Below, one piece after another: positions 55,457 to 63,533 of a DNA stretch of 64,000 nucleotides. The position numbers and the translations under genes were made by a program. The notes below the pieces were generated by a model. The model was not told the DNA's origin, did no database searches, and saw only the letters and a list, made by a program, of their open reading frames with translations. Source of the stretch: Bacteroidaceae bacterium (GTDB lineage Bacteria; Bacteroidota; Bacteroidia; Bacteroidales; Bacteroidaceae); NCBI GenBank assembly GCA_024398475.1, contig JAKSJB010000002.1, forward strand, positions 1 to 64,000, in the 5' to 3' direction. Positions within the stretch are counted from its first letter, which is position 1. Each line of letters begins with the position of its first letter.

Positions 55457-56794
55457 CTACATTCCCACATAAGTATGAGGAGTGATTGCACGGAGTTCAT
55501 CCTTCACGGATTCACTCACGTCAAGACCATCAATAAATTCCCTGATACTCTGTTCTGTGATTGCAGAATTAGTACGGGTCAAAGCCTTCAAAGCCTCATA
55601 AGGATGAGGATAAGCCTCACGGCGCAGAATCGTCTGAATACCCTCAGCACATACTGCCCAGCAGTTGTCGAGGTCACGGTTGATTGCATTTTCGTTGAGC
55701 AACAGTTTGCGCAAGCCCTTCAGCGTACTCTGGAGAGCGATGAGCATGTGTCCCATAGGAACACCCACATTACGTAGAACCGTAGAGTCAGTAAGGTCAC
55801 GCTGCAGACGCGATACAGGCAATTTTGTTGCCAAGTGCTGCAGAATGGCATTGGCAATACCGAGGTTACCTTCCGAATTCTCAAAGTCAATAGGATTCAC
55901 CTTGTGCGGCATTGCACTCGAACCAACCTCACCGGCCTTAATCTTCTGCTTGAAGTACTCCATTGAAACATACATCCAGAAGTCACGGTCAAGGTCGATG
56001 ATGATAGTATTGATACGCGCCATTGCATCAAAAACAGCAGCAAGGTTGTCGTAGTTGCTTATCTGAGTTGTCCACTGTTCACGCTGCAAACCGAGGTTAT
56101 CCTTCACGAAAGAATTGCCGAAAGCCTTCCAGTCAACATTAGGATAAGCAATATGGTGAGCATTGTAGTTACCGGTAGCACCACCGAACTTAGCAGTAAG
56201 CGTGCACGACTTCAGTTGGTTGAACTGTTCAGTCAGACGGTAAACATAAACCATGATTTCCTTACCCAGACGAGTAGGAGAAGCAGGTTGTCCGTGAGTC
56301 TTGGCAAGCATAGGAATATCCTTCCATTCCTCAGCATATTCAGTAAGTTGGTCGATAAGTTCCTTCAGCATAGGATTATACACCTCATTCAAGGCATCCT
56401 TGATAGAAAGCGGAACGCTGGTGTTGTTGATATCCTGACTGGTCAAACCGAAATGGATAAACTCCTTATATGCCTCAAGACCACCTATCTGGTCAAACTT
56501 CTCCTTGATGAAATACTCCACAGCCTTAACGTCGTGGTTTGTAACCTTCTCAATGTCCTTCACGCGCTGAGCATCCTCCTCCGAGAAATTACGGTAAATG
56601 TCGCGGAGAGTATCCTGAACCTTCTCAACATCGAAGATTCCGAGGAACTTTGTCAAAGCGATGAAATACTCAACTTCAACACGTACTCTGTACTTGATGA
56701 GTGCGTATTCAGAAAAAAACTGTGATAATGACTGTGTTTTGCTACCGTAACGACCATCTATCGGTGAAACGGCTGTAAGATTTGTAAGATTCAT
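55457..56794 (-). CDS. purB: Adenylosuccinate lyase
   Basis: PurB catalyses two steps of purine synthesis: release of fumarate from SAICAR and from adenylosuccinate. The 445-residue protein contains TSQDINNTSVPL, AKTHGQPASPTRLGKE and the superfamily signature GSSAMPHKVNPIDFEN with the catalytic Ser. NLTAVSPIDGRYGS at the start is typical of the E. coli-like subgroup. It is part of a minus-strand run with a membrane-protein gene 125 bases upstream. Confidence 0.96.
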   Translation of the reverse strand: MNLTNLTAVSPIDGRYGSKTQSLSQFFSEYALIKYRVRVEVEYFIALTKFLGIFDVEKVQDTLRDIYRNFSEEDAQRVKDIEKVTNHDVKAVEYFIKEKFDQIGGLEAYKEFIHFGLTSQDINNTSVPLSIKDALNEVYNPMLKELIDQLTEYAEEWKDIPMLAKTHGQPASPTRLGKEIMVYVYRLTEQFNQLKSCTLTAKFGGATGNYNAHHIAYPNVDWKAFGNSFVKDNLGLQREQWTTQISNYDNLAAVFDAMARINTIIIDLDRDFWMYVSMEYFKQKIKAGEVGSSAMPHKVNPIDFENSEGNLGIANAILQHLATKLPVSRLQRDLTDSTVLRNVGVPMGHMLIALQSTLKGLRKLLLNENAINRDLDNCWAVCAEGIQTILRREAYPHPYEALKALTRTNSAITEQSIREFIDGLDVSESVKDELRAITPHTYVGM

Positions 56795-56919
56795 TGATAC
56801 TTATTGATTTCTTTGTGTTTCAAATTTCTGTTTTCAGAATCAGTTCAATCTGATTTTCTCTATTTTCGCTTTTCTGATAAATTCCTTGATAATCCGTCAC
56901 ATCCACGCTCCGCAGGAAA

Positions 56920-57345
56920 TTACAGCTTGTCCTGCCTGTTCTTCAACTCCAACGACTCTTTCTTAAGTTCCGATGAAATGCGGAAAGTCGTGTAAACCTC
57001 CAACACCACAAAGATAAAGAAAGGAAGCAACCAAGCCGAAGCCGTGGAACGAACCACATAGTCAAACACCTCAATACCATTCAGACGGTCGTAGAAAAAC
57101 ATGAGCAACGCAGCAATCAAGGCAAAAACCACTCCAATATTCTGCTGCACATACAATCTGCGCAGTACCACATCCCCGTTCTTTCCCTCATGCTCCGAGA
57201 ACAGTCGTCCGGTAGCAAAGAGCAATGCGCCGAGTGCGAAAATGAATCTGCTGCCGACCCAACCGGTAATCCATACAGCAGCACCTGCTATTATCAATAT
57301 CTCTCCCGAGACAACGATGATTTCCATCAGTTTCTGTTTACTCAT
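56920..57345 (-). CDS. Small membrane protein of unknown function
   Basis: The 141-residue protein shows four hydrophobic segments (about residues 8-26, 32-45, 68-84, 98-118) and a charged C-terminal end (SSELKKESLELKNRQDKL). No catalytic motif is seen and I cannot assign a family. Its place between divIC/ftsB and purB recalls a conserved Bacteroidales arrangement, but this is memory rather than evidence. The divIC/ftsB-like gene ends 65 bases upstream. The product is probably an inner-membrane protein. Confidence 0.7.
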   Translation of the reverse strand: MSKQKLMEIIVVSGEILIIAGAAVWITGWVGSRFIFALGALLFATGRLFSEHEGKNGDVVLRRLYVQQNIGVVFALIAALLMFFYDRLNGIEVFDYVVRSTASAWLLPFFIFVVLEVYTTFRISSELKKESLELKNRQDKL

Positions 57346-57410
57346 TTATCTCTCTGTAATTGTTTCTATCAGTCAGCATTGCGCTGTCATTCCAATCATC
57401 ACAGACAGCC

Positions 57411-57701
57411 TTAGTCTTCCATCACGAAGACATCCTCGTCTGTCGATCTCATATAATATCTTTCGTGAGCGACGCGCTTCACAGCCTCCGGATCACTATT
57501 AAGTCTATCCAATTGTTGCTTATCGCGGACATACCTCTCCTCCTGTGATTGGATTTGAGATTGCAAGTCCGAAATTTCACGTTTCTGAGCCATTCGCCTA
57601 ACCAGACAATGGTCACCCACCAATCCTATCAGGACAGCAAACACAGCAAACGCTATGAAGTACTTGTATTTCAACAGATAATGACTTATTGGATGATTCA
57701 T
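57411..57701 (-). CDS. DivIC/FtsB-family septum protein
   Basis: The 96-residue protein has one membrane helix (about residues 14-31) followed by a coiled coil (EISDLQSQIQSQEERYVRD) and a C-terminal segment with RVAHERYYMRSTDEDVFVM. This layout is that of FtsB/DivIC, which bridges FtsQ and FtsL in the division complex. The ERYYMR sequence matches the family's conserved AREKyYMk-like motif. It lies 57 bases downstream of dnaX in the same direction. Confidence 0.87.
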   Translation of the reverse strand: MNHPISHYLLKYKYFIAFAVFAVLIGLVGDHCLVRRMAQKREISDLQSQIQSQEERYVRDKQQLDRLNSDPEAVKRVAHERYYMRSTDEDVFVMED

Positions 57702-57758
57702 CTACCGGTTTTTGTGAATTTGGGTGCGAAGTTAATGATAAAAACTAAAATAACCAAA

Positions 57759-59531
57759 TTAAATCAACTCAAGATTCAATTCTTTCACAAGTTTTCTGAA
57801 AGCAGGATTGATTTCCTGCATCTTTGCAAATTGCTGTGAGCGAGACAGTATCACAGGAGCCTCCTTGCGTTCACGCAGTCGGGCAGCAATTTTCAACTGT
57901 CCGTTATCCAGTTTTTTTCTAATATACGGAATCGCCTGCAACAGCATTTTTTCAATCGAAGCCATCACAATCGGATTGTCGGCAACCACCTCAAACGCCA
58001 GTTCGTCCACCCTCTGCGGTTTCAGGGCACCCATACGGGCAGCCATCGCCACGTCATCCTTAGCCAAAATCTGAGCGAACTCCCTCCAGGCAGTTTCCAA
58101 AGCCATTTGGTCAATAGGAGCATTACCCAGTTCCATAGGTTTTCCACCATTGGCATCACCGCCATTTCCGCCATCACCGCCATTTCCCTTCATACCCGCC
58201 ATCTGCATTTCAGTAATAGACATACCCTGCATTCTCGGGCGCAATATCGTGGCAGACGGATCAGAAGGCCTGTCATTCTTAGCAGCAGCAACCTGCCGTA
58301 CAGCAACATCAGTATCATTCACCCGAGCCTTTACAGCCGGCTTGGTGTCATGAGCAACCTTTTCAACATCCAGTCGCTCAAATATCGGTTTAAGTATTCT
58401 GCTCTTAGGGCTACGCCCCGAAGAGGGAACATCATCAGCAGCCAGCTGCGCAATCTCAATCAAGGTAATCTCCACCAGAAGCCTGCGGTTCTGACTCATC
58501 TTGTAGTTAATGTCGCAATCCGTACACTTCCTGATAGCAGCATACAGGAACTGAGGCTTGCACCTCTGAGCCTGTTCACTATATTTCTTCCTCACGGCAT
58601 CACTCGCCTCAATCAGCGGAAGCGTCTGAGCATCGCGGCTCATCATCAGGTTTCTCAGGTGACTGTTCAATCCACCCACGAAATGACTAGCCTCAAAACC
58701 CCTGTTCAGAATATCGTTGAACGTAGTCATCACCTTCGGAATATCCCCACCGAGGAAATAATCCACCAGATTGAAGTAATACTCACAGTCAAGCACATTC
58801 AGATTCCTGATTGTCTGCTCATAAGTAATGTTTCCGTTACAGAAAGCAGCCACCTGGTCGAATATCGACAAAGCATCACGCATACCACCGTCAGCCTTTT
58901 CCGCAATCACGTTCAAGGCAGCAGGTTCAGCCGTAATACCCTCCTTCTCGGCAACCCCCATGAGATGATTCACGATGTCGTTCACCCCCATGCGGTTGAA
59001 GTCATAAATCTGACAACGGCTCAGGATCGTAGGCAGCAACTTATGCTTTTCAGTCGTAGCAAGAATAAAAATCACATAGTGAGGCGGCTCCTCCAGCGTC
59101 TTCAGGAAAGCATTGAATGCAGCAGCAGAAAGCATGTGAACCTCATCGATAATAAACACCTTATACTTACCCACCTGAGGCGGAATATGCGTCTGTTCGA
59201 TGAGCAACTTCATCTCCTCAATACCATTGTTTGATGCAGCATCCAGTTCATGAATGTTGAGCGAACGCTGTTCAGCAAACGCACGGCACGACTCACATTC
59301 ACCGCAAGCCTCACCGTCCGCACCCGGATTCATGCAGTTAATCGTCTTGGCAAAGATTCTCGCACACGTAGTCTTACCCACCCCACGAGGGCCACAGAAC
59401 AGATAAGCATGCGCCAGATGCCCGTTCCTAATCGAATTTTTCAAGGTATCCGTCAGCGCACTCTGTCCCACGACATTGTCAAAACTCGCAGGACGGTACT
59501 TTCTGGCCGATACTATATAATCGTTATCCAT
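57759..59531 (-). CDS. dnaX: DNA polymerase III gamma/tau subunit
   Basis: DnaX is the clamp-loader ATPase that joins polymerase cores. I start at MDNDYIVSARKYRPASFDNV, the usual beginning; 26 upstream codons have no homology and cross the promoter region. The 590-residue protein has Walker A GPRGVGKT at 47-54, zinc-binding cysteines 66, 76, 79 and 82, and DEVH at 129-132. A Gly/Asn-rich linker (GGDGGNGGDANGG) precedes the C-terminal domain at about 475-590, whose tau-type function is uncertain. It heads the minus-strand run that continues to asnS. Confidence 0.95.
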   Translation of the reverse strand: MDNDYIVSARKYRPASFDNVVGQSALTDTLKNSIRNGHLAHAYLFCGPRGVGKTTCARIFAKTINCMNPGADGEACGECESCRAFAEQRSLNIHELDAASNNGIEEMKLLIEQTHIPPQVGKYKVFIIDEVHMLSAAAFNAFLKTLEEPPHYVIFILATTEKHKLLPTILSRCQIYDFNRMGVNDIVNHLMGVAEKEGITAEPAALNVIAEKADGGMRDALSIFDQVAAFCNGNITYEQTIRNLNVLDCEYYFNLVDYFLGGDIPKVMTTFNDILNRGFEASHFVGGLNSHLRNLMMSRDAQTLPLIEASDAVRKKYSEQAQRCKPQFLYAAIRKCTDCDINYKMSQNRRLLVEITLIEIAQLAADDVPSSGRSPKSRILKPIFERLDVEKVAHDTKPAVKARVNDTDVAVRQVAAAKNDRPSDPSATILRPRMQGMSITEMQMAGMKGNGGDGGNGGDANGGKPMELGNAPIDQMALETAWREFAQILAKDDVAMAARMGALKPQRVDELAFEVVADNPIVMASIEKMLLQAIPYIRKKLDNGQLKIAARLRERKEAPVILSRSQQFAKMQEINPAFRKLVKELNLELI

Positions 59532-59680
59532 AAATACAAAATTCAGTTGCAAATCATTTTCCGTGCGAAGATACAAATAAATAATGAAACACACGCACCA
59601 ATACCCCAACTTTTATTCCACAAAAAGAAAAATTTCCACAATTTTCATTGTTACAGATATGAAATGTCAGGGAATTTATA

Positions 59681-59688
59681 TAAATTTG
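59681..59688 (+). promoter_or_regulatory. -7 box for the 87-residue gene and mnmE
   Basis: TAAATTTG matches the -7 consensus, 30 bases before the start of the small gene, in the gap shared with the divergent dnaX gene. The -33 region is unclear. Confidence 0.55.
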
Positions 59689-59718
59689 CAGAACTAATAA
59701 CAAAAACAATTTACGACT

Positions 59719-59982
59719 ATGGCAAACAAGCGTTCAGTAAAGAAGAGCCTCGGCTACATCATGAGCGACCTCTTCACCGCAACAATCTTCTCAGCAGCAC
59801 AGGAAAAGGCAAACAAGGAAAAGGCATCGGAACTACAGGAAAAGATACTCAAGGTATATTCCGATTTCAACTCTCGTCTCAGCAACTACGAGCGCAGGAA
59901 TGCCAAAGCATTCTTCAAGCAGTTCAAGACAGAAATCAATGCCGAAATCGAAGCAATCATCAACGGTATTGAAGAAATCTAA
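59719..59982 (+). CDS. Conserved-looking 87-residue protein
   Basis: The protein MANKRSVKKSLGYIMSDLFT... is mostly helical with a basic start and an acidic end (EINAEIEAIINGIEEI). It has no signal peptide, membrane helix or cysteine. A good -7 box precedes it, codon use matches its neighbours and mnmE begins 40 bases after it, so it is a real gene. I recall similar short proteins in Bacteroidales genomes but cannot name a function. It could be a small cytoplasmic helical-bundle protein. The tyrosine and phenylalanine pattern gives no catalytic hint. Confidence 0.72.
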   Translation: MANKRSVKKSLGYIMSDLFTATIFSAAQEKANKEKASELQEKILKVYSDFNSRLSNYERRNAKAFFKQFKTEINAEIEAIINGIEEI

Positions 59983-60022
59983 GACCAACTCCCGATATTT
60001 ATCATAAACACAAATATACCAA

Positions 60023-61306
60023 ATGTCAACCATTTGTGCCAATTCCACAGCCAGTGGCGGAGCCATTGGACTTATCCGCGTGTCAGGCAGCGAAGCCCTG
60101 GGCATCGCAGATAAAGTGTTCCGCAACCCACACGGCCACACACTTTCATCAGCCAAAGGCTATACCGCCCGTTACGGAACAATAGAAGGCGACATCGATG
60201 ATGTAGTGGCACTCGTCTATCGGGCACCCCACAGTTACACAGGCGAAGACGTCGTGGAAATCATGTGCCATGGTTCGGCATACATCCAGCAAGCAATAAT
60301 CGAGTTGCTCATCCAGAACGGATGCCGGTTTGCCCAACCCGGAGAATTCACCCGCAGAGCATTCCTCAACGGCAAGATGGATCTGAGTCAGGCAGAAGCC
60401 GTAGCCGACCTCATCAGTTCGTCCAACAAGGCAACCCACCGAATGGCAGTCAGTCAGATGCGCGGCGACTTCAGCACCAAACTCCGCGGATTGCGCGAGC
60501 AACTCCTGCAGATGACCACCCTACTTGAACTCGAGATAGACTTCTCCGAAGAAGACGTAGAATTTGCCGACCGTCAGAAACTGCTCGAATTGGCAAAAGG
60601 CGTCGATTCCACCATATCAGTACTCGTCGATTCGTTCCGTGCAGGAAACGCCATCAGAAACGGAATCCCAGTAGCCATCGTAGGAGAACCCAACGTAGGC
60701 AAATCCACCCTGCTCAACCGTCTTCTCCACGATGACCGCGCCATCGTAAGTGAAGTACGAGGCACCACACGCGACACCATCGAAGACACCATTACCATAG
60801 CCGACACCCTCTTCCGATTTATCGACACAGCCGGAATCCACGAAACCGACGACCTCGTAGAATCCATGGGCATCGAACGCACCATGCAGAAAGTACGTGA
60901 GGCACAGATAATCATCATGATGAAAGAGCCGGGAGTGAACTACCCCGACATCACAACCACCGCCGACCAGCACGTCATACACATAGAAAACAAGACAGAA
61001 GGATTTCAGGCACTCAGCGGCATCGGTATAGAAACCCTTGAACAGCAACTGACCGACATCGCCCACACCATTCAGCAGACAGATTCCGACATCATAGTCA
61101 CCAACCTCCGCCACGTAGAAGCCCTCCGTCAGGCATTACAGGCAATACGCAAGGTAGAGAACCAACTCACCGACACCTACACCACCGGCGACATCATAGC
61201 CCTCGACCTCCACCAATGCATCGACTATCTAGCCGAAATCACAGGCGACGTCACCTCCGACGACACCCTCCACTCCATCTTCAGGAATTTCTGCATCGGC
61301 AAGTAA
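60023..61306 (+). CDS. mnmE: tRNA modification GTPase MnmE
   Basis: MnmE works with MnmG to add the carboxymethylaminomethyl group to wobble uridine 34 of some tRNAs. The N-terminal formyl-THF domain (SGGAIGLIRVSG), helical domain, G1 GEPNVGKST at 221-229, G2 GTTRD and G3 DTAG are present, as is the C-terminal CIGK whose Cys takes part in catalysis. At 427 residues it is about 25-30 shorter than usual. The loss falls in the GTPase domain between G3 and G5, and the G4 motif reads NKTE (323-326) instead of NKxD. Guanine specificity may therefore be altered. The first and last domains look complete. Confidence 0.94.
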   Translation: MSTICANSTASGGAIGLIRVSGSEALGIADKVFRNPHGHTLSSAKGYTARYGTIEGDIDDVVALVYRAPHSYTGEDVVEIMCHGSAYIQQAIIELLIQNGCRFAQPGEFTRRAFLNGKMDLSQAEAVADLISSSNKATHRMAVSQMRGDFSTKLRGLREQLLQMTTLLELEIDFSEEDVEFADRQKLLELAKGVDSTISVLVDSFRAGNAIRNGIPVAIVGEPNVGKSTLLNRLLHDDRAIVSEVRGTTRDTIEDTITIADTLFRFIDTAGIHETDDLVESMGIERTMQKVREAQIIIMMKEPGVNYPDITTTADQHVIHIENKTEGFQALSGIGIETLEQQLTDIAHTIQQTDSDIIVTNLRHVEALRQALQAIRKVENQLTDTYTTGDIIALDLHQCIDYLAEITGDVTSDDTLHSIFRNFCIGK

Positions 61307-61455
61307 CTTATAACTACCTGTGTATCAATAGGTTATATATTTCTGTTAAGTATTTTTAACAGTTAATAATTATATGATTGCGTTGCTATTATTTGCTTGA
61401 TAATCAATATTGTATAATTCTACATCAATAGTTTTTCTGGTAAATCTAACTCCAT

Positions 61456-61488
61456 AAATTACACTTTCCACGTAAGAAAGTGTAATTT
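61456..61488 (+). terminator. Hairpin downstream of mnmE
   Basis: AAATTACACTTTC and GAAAGTGTAATTT form a perfect 13-pair stem with the loop CACGTAA, followed by T and A residues. It lies 150 bases after mnmE and before the accessory genes. It may terminate mnmE transcription or mark the left border of the inserted stretch. The U-run is short. Confidence 0.6.
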
Positions 61489-61541
61489 TATTGCTATAGA
61501 ATGCAACTTGTTTTTACCCTAGTTTACACGTCACAATGTGT

Positions 61542-61581
61542 TAAATTTGATTATTGACATATATTGTTGCATCGTTATATT
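61542..61581 (+). promoter_or_regulatory. Promoter candidates for the HTH-integrase pair
   Basis: Two alternatives overlap. TAAATTTG at 61542-61549 is a Bacteroidales -7 box. TTGACA at 61554-61559 with TATATT at 61576-61581 (16-base gap) is a classical sigma-70-like promoter, rare in this phylum. Either would lie just before the gene starting at 61597. The surrounding 290-base gap is AT-rich and otherwise empty apart from the hairpin at 61456-61488. Confidence 0.4.
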
Positions 61582-61596
61582 ATATGACTCGCACTA

Positions 61597-62211
61597 ATGC
61601 GAACAAATAATATGACAAACAATTTTATTAAACACTTCTATGATCCATACGATAGTTTGGATGTAGGATGGAAGTTAGTAATCGATAAAGGTTACTTATC
61701 CATAGCAGAAGCGGCTACTCTTTCGGGATTCAGCCGGCAGTACTTATACAAATTACAGAAACGTGGTGTTATTAATTCACAGCCAAATGAGCATGGGCAT
61801 TCTGTTATCAAATGGAGACATTTTGTCAAATGGTATTCTTCGTTACCATCAACTCCCACCTCACCAATTGGTTATGCAAGTCTGTCTTTGAGTGAACTTA
61901 TAAGATATACTGGCATGAGCAGATGTTGGGTTCTAAAATTTGCATCCAGATACAACATTCCTTCTTATTACGTAGGCAGACACAGGCGTTTTTGCAAAAC
62001 TACCTGCATTGAGGTATGGAATCTTGAAAGAATCAAAATAAAACCATGGGTAACTATTGAAGAATGTATCACTATCTCCGAATTACCTCCAGTTAGTATT
62101 TATTGGGCAATAGCGAAAAGTAGAATACGTGTAAAGCATACGGGCAACGTTATTCTATATTCGAGAAAGGATATAATGGATTTAGCAAAAAAGGAGGTTG
62201 AGTATGTCTAG
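61597..62211 (+). CDS. Triple helix-turn-helix, excisionase-like protein
   Basis: The 204-residue protein consists of three similar segments, each like the HTH_17/MerR-type domain of excisionases. They begin YLSIAEAATLSGFSRQYLYK (about residues 29-80), ASLSLSELIRYTGMSRCWVL (about 93-145) and WVTIEECITISELPPVSIYW (about 150-200). Ordinary excisionases carry one such domain. It probably binds DNA at several adjacent sites and directs or restrains the recombinase whose gene overlaps its end. Low GC content and different codon use set it apart from mnmE. An ATG five codons in is an alternative start. The function is inferred. Confidence 0.75.
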   Translation: MRTNNMTNNFIKHFYDPYDSLDVGWKLVIDKGYLSIAEAATLSGFSRQYLYKLQKRGVINSQPNEHGHSVIKWRHFVKWYSSLPSTPTSPIGYASLSLSELIRYTGMSRCWVLKFASRYNIPSYYVGRHRRFCKTTCIEVWNLERIKIKPWVTIEECITISELPPVSIYWAIAKSRIRVKHTGNVILYSRKDIMDLAKKEVEYV

Positions 62212-63304
62212 AGTAAAGCTAAGTTATAAGTCAATAGCAAAAGGTAAGATGAAATCCATCTATCTTGAATATAATCCATCAGTTAAAGATTCACGAGGTA
62301 AAAGAGTCAGATACGAGTGTCTAAATCTTGAGATATATTCAAATCCGAATACAGAAACTCAGATTGAATATAACAGAACTATCGAAGATATAGCCGAAAG
62401 AATCAGATGCGAAAGGTATATAAAACTGGTTCAGCATGATTTTTCATTCTTACCGAAAGCTAGACTTGATGAAGATTTTCTTGAATATTTCAGAATCAAT
62501 GGTGATTGTCATGGGGCTAAGTACAAAAGTAGCAGACTTCATTTCGAACAGTTTTGTGATGGTAAATGCTACTTCAAAGACATCAATGCCAGCTTATGTG
62601 ACCGATTTCGCTTATATCTGCTTCGCGGAAAGGGATTGTATCATAAGAACGACAGACTGTCCAGAAACACTGCGTCGTCTTACTTCAATGCCTTCTTAGG
62701 TATTGTGCAGTTCGCCTATAAAGACAATATTTTGCCAGAGGACTTCTCTACCATGGTAGACAGAATAACATGGGATCACAATACAAAGAAAGAGTATCTT
62801 ACAACAAGCGAGATAAAACAGTTATCTAGTACTAACTATGAAGATTGTCGAGAACTTTACGAAGCTGGACTATTTTCTATATACACAGGTCTAAGAAGAA
62901 GCGATATTTTAGCATTACGCTGGGAGAACATAATATTCGAAAGAGGGCGAAAAGCATACATAAGTATTACAATGCAAAAAACTGGTACTCATGTTCAGCT
63001 CCCTTTGTCCATACAAGCAGTAAAAATACTGGGGAGTCATAAAAATAGAGGAAAGGTGTTCCCTAACTTAACTGCCACTCTAATTACTACCCATATAGAT
63101 AAATGGATTAGGAAAGCAAAGATAAATAAGCACATTACGTTTCATTGTTTTAGACACACTTTTGCTATGCAACTATTAAACAAGGGAATTGACATATATA
63201 CTATTGCGGCTCTTCTGGGCCATAAACAAGTAGCAAGTACACAGAACTATGCCAAAATAACACCAGAAAGAGTACTCGAAGCCATATTTAAGATGGACAA
63301 ATAA
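62204..63304 (+). CDS. Tyrosine recombinase (integrase)
   Basis: The 366-residue protein has an N-terminal arm and SAM-like DNA-binding domain (to about 185) and a catalytic domain with all expected residues: Arg231 in TGLRRSD, Lys259 in QKTG, His314 and Arg317 in HCFRHTF, His340 in LLGHKQ, and the nucleophile Tyr349 in TQNYAKI. It should therefore be active. I chose the ATG at 62204 because a strong AGGAGG lies 6 bases upstream; a TTG two codons earlier is an alternative. Strong Shine-Dalgarno sites are unusual in this phylum. The gene overlaps the HTH gene by 8 bases. Target site and element size are unknown. Confidence 0.93.
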   Translation: MSRVKLSYKSIAKGKMKSIYLEYNPSVKDSRGKRVRYECLNLEIYSNPNTETQIEYNRTIEDIAERIRCERYIKLVQHDFSFLPKARLDEDFLEYFRINGDCHGAKYKSSRLHFEQFCDGKCYFKDINASLCDRFRLYLLRGKGLYHKNDRLSRNTASSYFNAFLGIVQFAYKDNILPEDFSTMVDRITWDHNTKKEYLTTSEIKQLSSTNYEDCRELYEAGLFSIYTGLRRSDILALRWENIIFERGRKAYISITMQKTGTHVQLPLSIQAVKILGSHKNRGKVFPNLTATLITTHIDKWIRKAKINKHITFHCFRHTFAMQLLNKGIDIYTIAALLGHKQVASTQNYAKITPERVLEAIFKMDK

Positions 63305-63323
63305 TAACTTTTGACTACAAAAA

Positions 63324-63356
63324 AGATTGTTTCAACATTCTGATGGTTGATTCAAT
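63324..63356 (+). terminator. Terminator candidate after the integrase
   Basis: GATTG at 63324-63328 pairs with CAATC at 63352-63356, with a further inner CAAC/GTTG stem after a mismatch. TCTTTTG follows. This is a moderate hairpin about 20 bases after the integrase stop codon. Confidence 0.5.
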
Positions 63357-63500
63357 CTCTTTTGTAATTTCCCTATAACTGTTTTATATATGACACGAAA
63401 ACAAGAAACAAAACGCACAAAAACCACCTATAACAGGACGCTAACGCATTTTTTTTTGAGTTTACCGCCCTACTATCGCTTGTTTTTCGATTTATTTTAT

Positions 63501-63508
63501 TAAATTTG
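63501..63508 (+). promoter_or_regulatory. -7 box for the ATPase gene
   Basis: TAAATTTG matches the consensus, 25 bases before the ATPase start. A TTG at 63480-63482 lies 18 bases upstream and could act as a short -33 element. Confidence 0.6.
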
Positions 63509-63533
63509 CAACCAAAATCAGAATAAAGGTAAT

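Noticed and set aside
61307-61596. Attachment site of an integrated element at the mnmE 3' end
   Set aside because: No tRNA gene and no direct repeat of the mnmE end could be found within the window, and the other end of any element may lie beyond it.
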